Source: an uncultured Lachnospiraceae bacterium (GTDB lineage: Bacteria; Bacillota; Clostridia; Lachnospirales; Lachnospiraceae). Taken from it: a stretch of 64,000 bases of DNA. The notes beneath the pieces were generated by a model. The model ran no database searches, was not told the DNA's origin, and was given only the letters and a program-made list of their open reading frames with translations. Below, one piece after another: positions 39,825 to 48,059 of the stretch; position 1 is the stretch's first letter; each line of letters begins with the position of its first letter. A program made the translations under genes and the position numbers. The stretch spans positions 1 through 64,000 of the forward strand of contig CANQUA010000004.1 of assembly GCA_947626915.1 (NCBI GenBank), read 5' to 3'.

Positions 39825-40592
39825 TTGGTTCATTTTTTTTCAGATCTGGATAATACGCTGATCTATTCTCACAGGCATGCCCTTCCCGGCGCGCGGCTGG
39901 CGGCGGAATGGCTGGACGGGCGGGAACAGAGCTATATGACGAAGAAAAGCTTCGACTTCCTTGCGGAGAACGTCGGGCACGGCCTGGAACTGATTCCTGT
40001 GACGACCAGGACGGAGGCCCAGTATGAGAGACTGGGGGATACGCTGGGACGTCTGGGCGTTCGTTCCGCGCTGGTGTGCAACGGCGGCGTCCTGCTGGAG
40101 GACGGGCAGGTCCGGGAGGACTGGCTTTGGGATACGTTCGCGCTCGCGGAGAGAGAACTGCGCGAACTGCCCGCGGCGGTGGAGTGGCTGCGGGAGCGTG
40201 TTCCGGACCGGGAGCTTCATACGGCCAGGGAACTGATGGTTTATGTCCGGGCGGAGGATCCTCCCGCGGCGGCTGCGGAGCTTAAGTATGCGGTCGGGGG
40301 GCTGCCCCTGAACGTTTATTTTGACAGCCGGAAGGTCTACTGCCTGCCGGCGTCTGTCAATAAAGGGGCGGCGTTAAAACGATGGATGGAATATAAAAGA
40401 ATTTCCCGTGCCGCGGCGGCCGGGGACAGTGTTCCGGACATTCCGATGCTGGAGGAGGCGGACCTGGCTTTTATGCCGGAAGCGCTGGCCGGGCTGGTCC
40501 GGAATCCCCGGAAAAGAGCGGCGGGCGGGAACGGATGTTTCGCGGATTTTATCTGTGAGGAACTGAAAAAAGAAATAGAAATGTATGGTTAG
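39825..40592 (+). CDS. HAD superfamily hydrolase (ter-associated)
   Basis: FFSDLDNTLIYSHRH, AAAGDSVPDIPMLEEADLAFMPE. Confidence 0.88.
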   Translation: MVHFFSDLDNTLIYSHRHALPGARLAAEWLDGREQSYMTKKSFDFLAENVGHGLELIPVTTRTEAQYERLGDTLGRLGVRSALVCNGGVLLEDGQVREDWLWDTFALAERELRELPAAVEWLRERVPDRELHTARELMVYVRAEDPPAAAAELKYAVGGLPLNVYFDSRKVYCLPASVNKGAALKRWMEYKRISRAAAAGDSVPDIPMLEEADLAFMPEALAGLVRNPRKRAAGGNGCFADFICEELKKEIEMYG

Positions 40593-40782
40593 AAACCGGT
40601 TCCCGGGAAGCGTCTGAGGGACTTCCGCCGGATCCCGAAAAAAGCACGGCGGAAATGGGCGGCGGTTTGTTCCGCGGTTCTCCGCGGCGGGGGACGGCGG
40701 AAAAGCCGGGAGGCGATAGACGGCAGAATCGACCGGAAAAATCCGGACGGGGGGACCGGCTGCCGGAGAGGAGGCAAAGAGA

Positions 40783-43700
40783 ATGGATCTGTCATTGTCG
40801 ATGCAGTTTGTGCGGATGCGGGCGGAGGCGGAGGTCAAGGCCGCCCATTCGGAAACGGTGGGCGCGGAACATATTTTTCTCGGCCTTTTAAAGCTGGCGG
40901 AGCTGCGGGCGGAAGAAATATTTAACGCGCCCGAGTTTATTTTAAAGGCGATCGACGAGGATATCGCGGTCATCCGGGAGTTGTTTGCCGCGTCCCAGAT
41001 CGATACGACCAGGACCAGGGCGCTTCTGCGGTACCTGGTTAGTTCCGGCAGGCCCTCGGGCGGGGATCGGGCCGACGCGTGCTGCGAAATGGCGGCGGAG
41101 CGGGCGGCCGGGCGCGGCGCGAACGTGATCTGGGCCCAGGATGTGCTGGCGGTGCTGATGGAGCATCCCACGGACATGCTCCTTCAGGTGTGTCCGTTCC
41201 AGCGGGACGGCCGGATCGTAAAAGCCGAGGAACCGCCCCGGGAAACAGAGGCTGCGGATGAGATGAGCCGGGATTTCCTGCCGGAGCTGACCAACCGGAT
41301 CCGGCGGATGCGCGCGCAGCTGCTTTCAAATGTTTTCGGCCAGGACCATGTGGTTCACGCGTTTGCCGAGGGGATGTTCGCAGCGGAGGTTCTGGCCGCC
41401 AGCGATGAGAAACGCCGCCGGCCGCGGGCAATTTTCGTTTTTGCGGGACCGCCCGGCGTGGGCAAGACATTCCTGGCGGAACAGGCGGCGGAGGCGCTGG
41501 AGATCCCGTATAAGCGCTTCGATATGTCCGGTTTCGCGGACCATCAGGCTTATACGGCGCTGGTGGGGTTTGAGAAGAGCTATCAGGGCGCGAAGCAGGG
41601 GACGCTGACCGGATTTGTCAGGGAAAATCCTCACAGCATTCTGTTGTTCGACGAGATCGAAAAAGCGCATATCAATACGATCAATCTGTTCCTGCAGATA
41701 TTGGACGCCGGACGGCTCAATGACCGGTATCTGGACGAGGATATCAGCTTCCGGGACACGATCATTATTTTTACGAGCAACGCCTGCAAAACGTTGTATG
41801 ACGGCGAGGCCGGGGAGAATGCGGCCGGCATTCCCCGCAAGACGATCCTGAACGCCCTGGAGACGGAGATGAATCCCCAGACCGGCCAGCCGTTTTTCCC
41901 TGCCACGATCACCAGCCGGATGGCGACGGGCTGGCCGCTGCTGTTTAATCATCTGCAGGCCCACCATCTGGAAAAGATCAGCGGGAGCGAGCTGAACCGG
42001 GTCTGCGGCCTGTTCGAGCGCCAGTACGGCATCCGGGTCCGTTATGACGAATTGGTTCCCACGGCGCTTCTTTTGCAGGAAGGAGGCCAGGCGGACGCCA
42101 GGACGCTGCGGGCCCGGACGGAGTTATTCTTCAAGAATGAGATCTTCAAGGTGTGCAGGCTCTGGGGAGAAAACAATTTCGCCGCAGCGCTGAAACAGAT
42201 CCAAAGCGTCCGTTTTTCCGTGGAGACGAGTAAATTCACGCCGGAGATCCGGCCGCTGTTTGAATGCGGCGAGAAGCCGGAGATCCTGCTTTACGGCAGC
42301 CGGGAATTTGCGGACCGCTGCCGGAAGGAACTGGAAGGGTACGTGATCTATCATGCTCAGAATATCCGGCTGGCCATGGATATCCTGGGAGAAAAGGACA
42401 TTCGTCTGGCCCTGATCGACATTGCCGGGCGGAGTCATGAGACGGAAAATTCCCAGGGGCTGTATTCGACGCTGGTTTCGGGTCAGTACAGCGTTCTGCT
42501 GAATCGGGCGGAGGGGGCTTTCGATTACGCGTCCATGTCGGCAGGGGCCATTCACGACGGGACCCATTTGTTCCGCAGCATCCATGAACGGATGCCGGAG
42601 CTGCCGGTGTACCTGCTGGAGACGGAGGAATTCCCTATTGATTCGGAGCTGGAAATGAGCTTCGTCCGGGCCGGAGTCCGCGGCAAGCTGGTGGAGCCGA
42701 AAGACGATTTTTCGGTATTTGAGGATATGCTGGCTTCCATCTGCCGGGAACTCTATATTCAGAGCGTGGCGGTCCGGATGGGGACGGAAAGAAAGGCCTT
42801 GTATTTTGAAACGGCGCCCAGGCTTTCTGCGGATCAGTCGGAGGTCGAGATCCGGATCCGGGATTTTTCGATCAAGAGGGCCCTGGCGGCGGATGACATG
42901 GACAGCGTGCTGGATGATATCGAGAAGCCGTCCACCCGTTTTTCCGATGTAATCGGCGCGCAGGAGGCGAAGGAAGAGCTGCAGTTCTTCATCGATTATC
43001 TGAAGAACCCCAGGCGCTTTACGGCGCAGGGGGTGCAGCCGCCAAAAGGAGTGCTGCTTTACGGACCTCCCGGCACGGGCAAGACCATGCTGGCCAGGGC
43101 CATGGCCGGGGAGAGCGACGTGACCTTTATTCCCTGCGTGGCGACCGGGTTTGTCACCAAATATCAGGGCAGCGGCCCGGAGGCGATCCGGACCTTGTTC
43201 AAGAGGGCCCGCCGGTACGCGCCCGCGGTCATCTTCATCGACGAGATCGACGCCATCGGCCGAAAACGCGGCCAGGTCAACTCGGGGCACGGGGAGGAAA
43301 TGGCCCTGAATGCGCTCCTGGCGGAGATGGACGGCTTTTCTGTGGATCCCAAACGGCCCGTATTTTTGCTGGCCGCGACGAATTTCGAGATTGAGGAGGG
43401 ACAAGGCGGACTGGGCGTCATTGATCCGGCCCTGGCCCGCCGGTTCGACTGCAAGATCCTGGTCGATCTGCCGACGGCGGAGGAGCGGGAGCTGTTCATT
43501 CGGGCGGCCCTGGCGAAGGTGAAGCTGCATCTCGTCAGCGAGGGAATGATCAAGCGGCTGGCGGCCCGTTCCATGGGCATGAGTCCGGCCAGCCTTTCCG
43601 CGGTCATGGAAACGGCTAACCGGATGGTGCTGAAGGAACGGTCCATTCTGGAGGATTCGACGCTGGACGAGGCGTTTGAACTGACGAAACATGGTTCAAA

Positions 43701-44253
43701 GAAGGAATGGGGCTATGAATATCTGGAGCGGATCGCCAGGCATGAGTCCGGCCATGCGCTGCTCAGCAGTCTTGCCGGCAACCGGCCCGCTTATCTGACC
43801 ATTGTCGCCCGCGGCAGTCACGGCGGTTATATGGAGCATCCGTCCCGGGAGACGGAGCCGTTGTCTACCAGGGAAGAACTGCTGGGCCGCATCCGAACCT
43901 GCCTGGGCGGCCGGGCGGCGGAAATGGTTTACTATGGCGGCAGCGACGGGCTTTCCACCGGGGCCTCGAATGATTTGCAGCAGGCGTCCAATCTCGCGTA
44001 TGCCATGCTTTGCCGTTACGGAATGGACGACCGTTTCGGTCTCTGCGCCCTGGAGGAGCCGCCGGTTCCCGCGGAGCAGATCCGCGGCCGCATCAATGAG
44101 ATATTGTCGGAGCAGATGGCGGAAGCGGTCCGCCTGATCCGGGAAAACCGCCCGAAAGCCGACCGGCTGGTGGAGGCGCTGATGCAGAAAAACAAGCTGT
44201 CGGAACAGGAGATTGCCGGGATCCTTGAGGAGGAACAGACGCGGAAAACCTGA
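40783..44253 (+). CDS. Composite AAA+ protein: Clp N-like + ClpA/B-type AAA + receiver-like segment + FtsH-type AAA + M41 metalloprotease
   Basis: GPPGVGKTFLAEQ + LLFDEIEKAH + LQILDAGRLND; then GPPGTGKTMLARAMAGE + FIDEIDAIGRKRG + DPALARRFDCKI; HESGH at 43741-43755; LGGRAAEMVYYGG...STGASNDLQQAS. Confidence 0.93.
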   Translation: MDLSLSMQFVRMRAEAEVKAAHSETVGAEHIFLGLLKLAELRAEEIFNAPEFILKAIDEDIAVIRELFAASQIDTTRTRALLRYLVSSGRPSGGDRADACCEMAAERAAGRGANVIWAQDVLAVLMEHPTDMLLQVCPFQRDGRIVKAEEPPRETEAADEMSRDFLPELTNRIRRMRAQLLSNVFGQDHVVHAFAEGMFAAEVLAASDEKRRRPRAIFVFAGPPGVGKTFLAEQAAEALEIPYKRFDMSGFADHQAYTALVGFEKSYQGAKQGTLTGFVRENPHSILLFDEIEKAHINTINLFLQILDAGRLNDRYLDEDISFRDTIIIFTSNACKTLYDGEAGENAAGIPRKTILNALETEMNPQTGQPFFPATITSRMATGWPLLFNHLQAHHLEKISGSELNRVCGLFERQYGIRVRYDELVPTALLLQEGGQADARTLRARTELFFKNEIFKVCRLWGENNFAAALKQIQSVRFSVETSKFTPEIRPLFECGEKPEILLYGSREFADRCRKELEGYVIYHAQNIRLAMDILGEKDIRLALIDIAGRSHETENSQGLYSTLVSGQYSVLLNRAEGAFDYASMSAGAIHDGTHLFRSIHERMPELPVYLLETEEFPIDSELEMSFVRAGVRGKLVEPKDDFSVFEDMLASICRELYIQSVAVRMGTERKALYFETAPRLSADQSEVEIRIRDFSIKRALAADDMDSVLDDIEKPSTRFSDVIGAQEAKEELQFFIDYLKNPRRFTAQGVQPPKGVLLYGPPGTGKTMLARAMAGESDVTFIPCVATGFVTKYQGSGPEAIRTLFKRARRYAPAVIFIDEIDAIGRKRGQVNSGHGEEMALNALLAEMDGFSVDPKRPVFLLAATNFEIEEGQGGLGVIDPALARRFDCKILVDLPTAEERELFIRAALAKVKLHLVSEGMIKRLAARSMGMSPASLSAVMETANRMVLKERSILEDSTLDEAFELTKHGSKKEWGYEYLERIARHESGHALLSSLAGNRPAYLTIVARGSHGGYMEHPSRETEPLSTREELLGRIRTCLGGRAAEMVYYGGSDGLSTGASNDLQQASNLAYAMLCRYGMDDRFGLCALEEPPVPAEQIRGRINEILSEQMAEAVRLIRENRPKADRLVEALMQKNKLSEQEIAGILEEEQTRKT

Positions 44254-44434
44254 TAGCGGGATGGGGTGTCCGGATGCCTGGGATAGATGGCGCGGCTCAG
44301 AATGGAAAATGCGGGAAGCCTTATGGTGGAATCCTGAACCTTGATATTTGGAAGGAACAGTGCGGCCCGGGACGGAATGACGCAGAAAACCTTGCGGAGG
44401 AATCCTGCATATACTAACAAAAACAGGATTCATT

Positions 44435-44575
44435 ATGGATTTTGTTGTAAGGTATTTGATCTTTGCGGGCATTACGATCCTGTCGCTGGCGGTCTCAACC
44501 GAGAAATGGATGAAGCAGTATCCCTGGCTGATCGCCGGGTATTTCCTGCTGATCGAGAGTGTGTTCCTGGTGTGA
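44435..44575 (+). CDS. Small hydrophobic protein (46 aa)
   Basis: MDFVVRYLIFAGITILSLAVSTEKWMKQYPWLIAGYFLLIESVFLV; not in the supplied ORF list because of length. Confidence 0.45.
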   Translation: MDFVVRYLIFAGITILSLAVSTEKWMKQYPWLIAGYFLLIESVFLV

Positions 44576-44839
44576 AAGGTCTGCCGGAGGACGTTTTTGA
44601 GGGGCGGTTTGTCCGGGCTGCGCGGTTCGGGCAAACGGCTCCTTTTCGCGTCATTTCCGTTTTGTGCTCCCGGAAATGTCCAATAATTCCTGTGACAGGA
44701 CATAGGCGAAGACATTTTAACTATTTTTGTATTTGGTCTGATGGCGCTCATTGCCCTGAAAATGCAGGTGAGAATGCAGGCGGCAAAATGTGAGAGTCAG
44801 AGTCTGCCGTTTGTTCCACGTTTTATAAGGAGACATGCG

Positions 44840-45757
44840 ATGCAAAATACAGTTTTTGAAGCGATTTGTTCGTTTTTCCATGTGATGCCGGAGGGCGCCA
44901 GGCATTTGGGAGGCGGATTTTACGGGCAGGTATTTCTTGTCGAGCTTCCGGGCAACCGGCCGGTTGTCGCAAAAGTGTACCGGTTTGCGGGGCTTGCCGG
45001 GAAGGAAGCCGGGCAGCTGAAGATGCTGGCGGCTCACAGCCGGCTGCGCGTCCCCCGTGTTTTTGGCGTGGCGGAAGCGGGGCGGTTCCATGGCGCGTAC
45101 GATGTGCTGCTGATGGAATATCTGGAGGGAGTGAATGCCGGCGATCAGGACGTATCGGTCATTCCGGCTGAATTCCGGGCGCGGATCTGCGAACAGATCG
45201 TAGATAATCTGATCGGCCTGCATGAGACGGTCCATCCGGAAGGCTTTGGGCCGCTGGATGCGGAGACCTTTTATCCGAGCTGGGAGGAGTATTACAAGCC
45301 GGTTGCCCGGTCGATTGTAAAAAAGGCGCACGCGCTCCATGAAAAGGGACAGCTCACGGAAGAAGTCCTGGATCTTTTTGAAAGGTCTATCCGCTGTTTT
45401 GATGAGATCTTTGCCGGAAAGGCGACCAGGGCCAGCCTGATCCACGGCGATTACAATACCTGGAATATCCTGCTTGCTCCGGACAGAAGCTGCGCCTGCG
45501 CGATGATTGACCCTTACGGCTGCTGCTGGGCTGACAGCGAGTATGATCTGTACCAGCTGGACAATGCCAACGGCAGGGACTGGGGACTGCTGAAGCGTTA
45601 CGCCGAGAAGTGTCCGCTTTCCCCTGATTTTGCGGTAAAACGGGCGTTTTATGAACTGTATACAGAGATCAATCATTACTATGATTCCGGCGTACCCGTG
45701 ATCCGGGAGCTGGTGCAGCGGCAGGCTGGGGCGCTGGAACGCGCGCTTGCTTTGTGA
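44840..45757 (+). CDS. Aminoglycoside phosphotransferase/fructosamine-kinase-like protein
   Basis: LIHGDYNTWNILLAPD, MIDPYGCCWADSEYDLYQLD; GGAGA SD before the ATG. Confidence 0.88.
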   Translation: MQNTVFEAICSFFHVMPEGARHLGGGFYGQVFLVELPGNRPVVAKVYRFAGLAGKEAGQLKMLAAHSRLRVPRVFGVAEAGRFHGAYDVLLMEYLEGVNAGDQDVSVIPAEFRARICEQIVDNLIGLHETVHPEGFGPLDAETFYPSWEEYYKPVARSIVKKAHALHEKGQLTEEVLDLFERSIRCFDEIFAGKATRASLIHGDYNTWNILLAPDRSCACAMIDPYGCCWADSEYDLYQLDNANGRDWGLLKRYAEKCPLSPDFAVKRAFYELYTEINHYYDSGVPVIRELVQRQAGALERALAL

Positions 45758-45962
45758 TTGCCGCACGGAAATATGAGCGGTTCATTTCCTGATTTTGCTT
45801 GTCAGGATTCTTTTTGTGTGGTAAACTGAATCTGTCGGCGGAATGTCTGTATTCTGCCCATATCCGGTATCTGTTCGGGTTTTCCCCGGAGGATTCCAAT
45901 TTGACGAAGCAGTAGTCGGAGCGGTTCTTTGCTTGACCGCAGCCACACAAAAGGAGGTATTT

Positions 45963-47168
45963 ATGCAGCACAGAAAAAATGACGCTGCCGGCAGGAGCGC
46001 CGGCGGAAGGAAAAACCCGGAGGCCTATGAACCGTGGTATGAGGCGATGGGACCGCGTATCCCGCGGGAGGAGATTCTGGCGCAGATTTGGGAATCGCCG
46101 GAACTGACGGAGCAGTTTGAACGTCTGAGCTTGGAACGTCGGGAACAGTTCCTGGACGCGTGCAGCGGCGCGCGGGGACTGATGATTTGTTATGATCCGT
46201 TTTTTAAGTACGTATTCAGCCCGATGACGCGCCGCGACCGTCTGTCCCGATTTTTATCCAGCCTGCTGGGACGGCAGGCCCGCGTGAAGAACGTACTGCC
46301 GAACGAGGGCGGGCGGATTACGGCGAGAAGCCCGTATATCATCATGGATATCGTGGTGGAACTGGAAGACCATTCCTACGCGAACGCGGAGATTCAGCGG
46401 GAACCGTACCAGTTTCCGGGGGAACGGGCCGCCAGCTATTCCAGCGACCTGGTCCTGCGGCAGTACACGTCGCTTGGAAGAAACAGCGGGGAGAATGCGC
46501 TGGCACGCTATAAGAAAATGCAGAATGTGTATACGATCGTGATCATGCAGAAGAGTTCGGCAGAGTTTCACAGACATCCGGAGGCGTACATTCATCATGG
46601 AAAACAGGTCTTTGACACCGGGCTGGATTTGCCTCTTCTGCAGGAATATATCTTTGTTCCTCTTGACCTTTTCCGCGAAAAGCTTCATAATAAAAATATC
46701 GAAACGGAACTGGAGGCATGGCTGGGATTCCTGGCATTTGATGATCTGGAGCGGATCTGGGAGATCAGCCATTTTGACCCGGTATTCGAGGAAATGTACC
46801 ATGACCTGTCGGAATATCGGAGAGACGCCGGGGAGGTGCTGGGAGTGTTCTCGGAAATATTGTATGAGATGGACGTAGAGGCGGCGCAGTATCAGAGTAA
46901 TGAAGCGAAAAAGCAGCTGAAAGAACAGATCGCGGCGCTGGAGGAAGAAAAAGTGCAGCTGGAGGAAGAAAAAGTGCAGCTGGAGGAGGCAAATGTGCAG
47001 CTGAAGGAGAAGAAAGTGCAGCTGGAAGAGGAAAATGTCCGGCAGGAGGCGAAAATTACCGAGCTGGATGAAGAAAACGCTCAGCTGAAACGGCAGCTTG
47101 CCCGGATGGCACAGTTGGAGGCTGAGCTGGAAAGGCTGCGCGGAAACAGAGAAGGGGAAACTCCTTAA
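45963..47168 (+). CDS. Rpn/PD-(D/E)XK nuclease family transposase-like protein with C-terminal coiled coil
   Basis: DPFFKYVFS, IIMDIVVELEDHSYANAEIQRE, FPGERAASYSSDLVLRQY. Confidence 0.88.
   Translation: MQHRKNDAAGRSAGGRKNPEAYEPWYEAMGPRIPREEILAQIWESPELTEQFERLSLERREQFLDACSGARGLMICYDPFFKYVFSPMTRRDRLSRFLSSLLGRQARVKNVLPNEGGRITARSPYIIMDIVVELEDHSYANAEIQREPYQFPGERAASYSSDLVLRQYTSLGRNSGENALARYKKMQNVYTIVIMQKSSAEFHRHPEAYIHHGKQVFDTGLDLPLLQEYIFVPLDLFREKLHNKNIETELEAWLGFLAFDDLERIWEISHFDPVFEEMYHDLSEYRRDAGEVLGVFSEILYEMDVEAAQYQSNEAKKQLKEQIAALEEEKVQLEEEKVQLEEANVQLKEKKVQLEEENVRQEAKITELDEENAQLKRQLARMAQLEAELERLRGNREGETP
46941..47045 (+). repeat. 21-bp in-frame heptad repeat (EEEKVQL), five units
   Basis: GAGGAAGAAAAAGTGCAGCTG, first two units identical. 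Confidence 0.93.
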
Positions 47169-47236
47169 TATATCAATACGGTGCGCCTGCTGTAACTGCT
47201 TGCAAAAATCTGTCGGACGCGCCGGGAGGTATTTCG

Positions 47237-47617
47237 ATGAAGATAACGAAAATGTCAAGGGTCGTTTTTCCAAAGCAGGCGAACCAGCGGGGCGCTCTGT
47301 TCGGCGGGGAGCTGATGGCGTGGATGGACGAGGTGGCTGGCGTCACGGCAAGACGGTTCGCCGGCTGCGATATCGTGACGGCGGCGGTGGAGAAGATCCA
47401 GTTTTACCGTCCGATCCCTGTGGGCTCTTTTGTGGATGTGACCGGGGAGGTGGTTCATGTGGGCCATACCTCCATGCGGATCCGCGTGGCCGCCACGATG
47501 GAAGATCCGGACGGGGGCGGGGAGGAAACGCTGATGGCTGACGCCGTTTTTATCTATGTGGCGGTCGATGAAGAAGGGCGGCCGCAAACCGTGGGGCGAA
47601 CGCTTGAAAAAGCGTAA
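47237..47617 (+). CDS. Acyl-CoA thioesterase (hotdog fold)
   Basis: GALFGGELMAWMDEVAGVTARRFAG, FYRPIPVGSFVDVTGEVVHVGHTSM. Confidence 0.92.
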   Translation: MKITKMSRVVFPKQANQRGALFGGELMAWMDEVAGVTARRFAGCDIVTAAVEKIQFYRPIPVGSFVDVTGEVVHVGHTSMRIRVAATMEDPDGGGEETLMADAVFIYVAVDEEGRPQTVGRTLEKA

Positions 47618-47636
47618 ACCGGGCGCGCGTATGGAA

Positions 47637-47705
47637 GCAGGCGGGAAACTTTATATTAAAGCAGGCGGGAAACTTCGTATTAAAACAGGCAGAAACCTTG
47701 CATTG
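47637..47705 (+). repeat. 24-bp tandem repeat, about three units, noncoding
   Basis: gcaggcgggaaactttatattaaa / gcaggcgggaaacttcgtattaaa / acaggcagaaaccttgcattg. Confidence 0.8.
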
Positions 47706-48059
47706 TAATTGAAAGAAACCTTGCATTGGACAGGTTACAGGGTTTATCCGGGTTCGGCGATTGATATGGTCAGAAACAGTTTTCATGAAAGGGACCGCCG
47801 CGGAAAGAGCGGAATCCCGGTTAATTCTGCATCGTTCTTAATGAAGGGGAACGGACGACGGGGTCATTGGAAAGCATTGTTTAGAAAGAGGATGCGGAAT
47901 GATCGGGCAAAAGCGGTTTTGGGCGGTGGTTCCGGTCAAAGGAACGCAGCTTAGAATGACCGATGCTGTCATGGGCTTTATTAAGCCGGCTGAACAAAGT
48001 TTATTTCGTGATCAGGGTACGTTTCACGTAGCGAATAGATTATAGGAGGGAAAGAGGGT

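Noticed and set aside
42124-43692. 522-aa ORF antisense to the Clp-FtsH gene
   Set aside because: Shadow ORF opposite well-defined AAA+/M41 motifs
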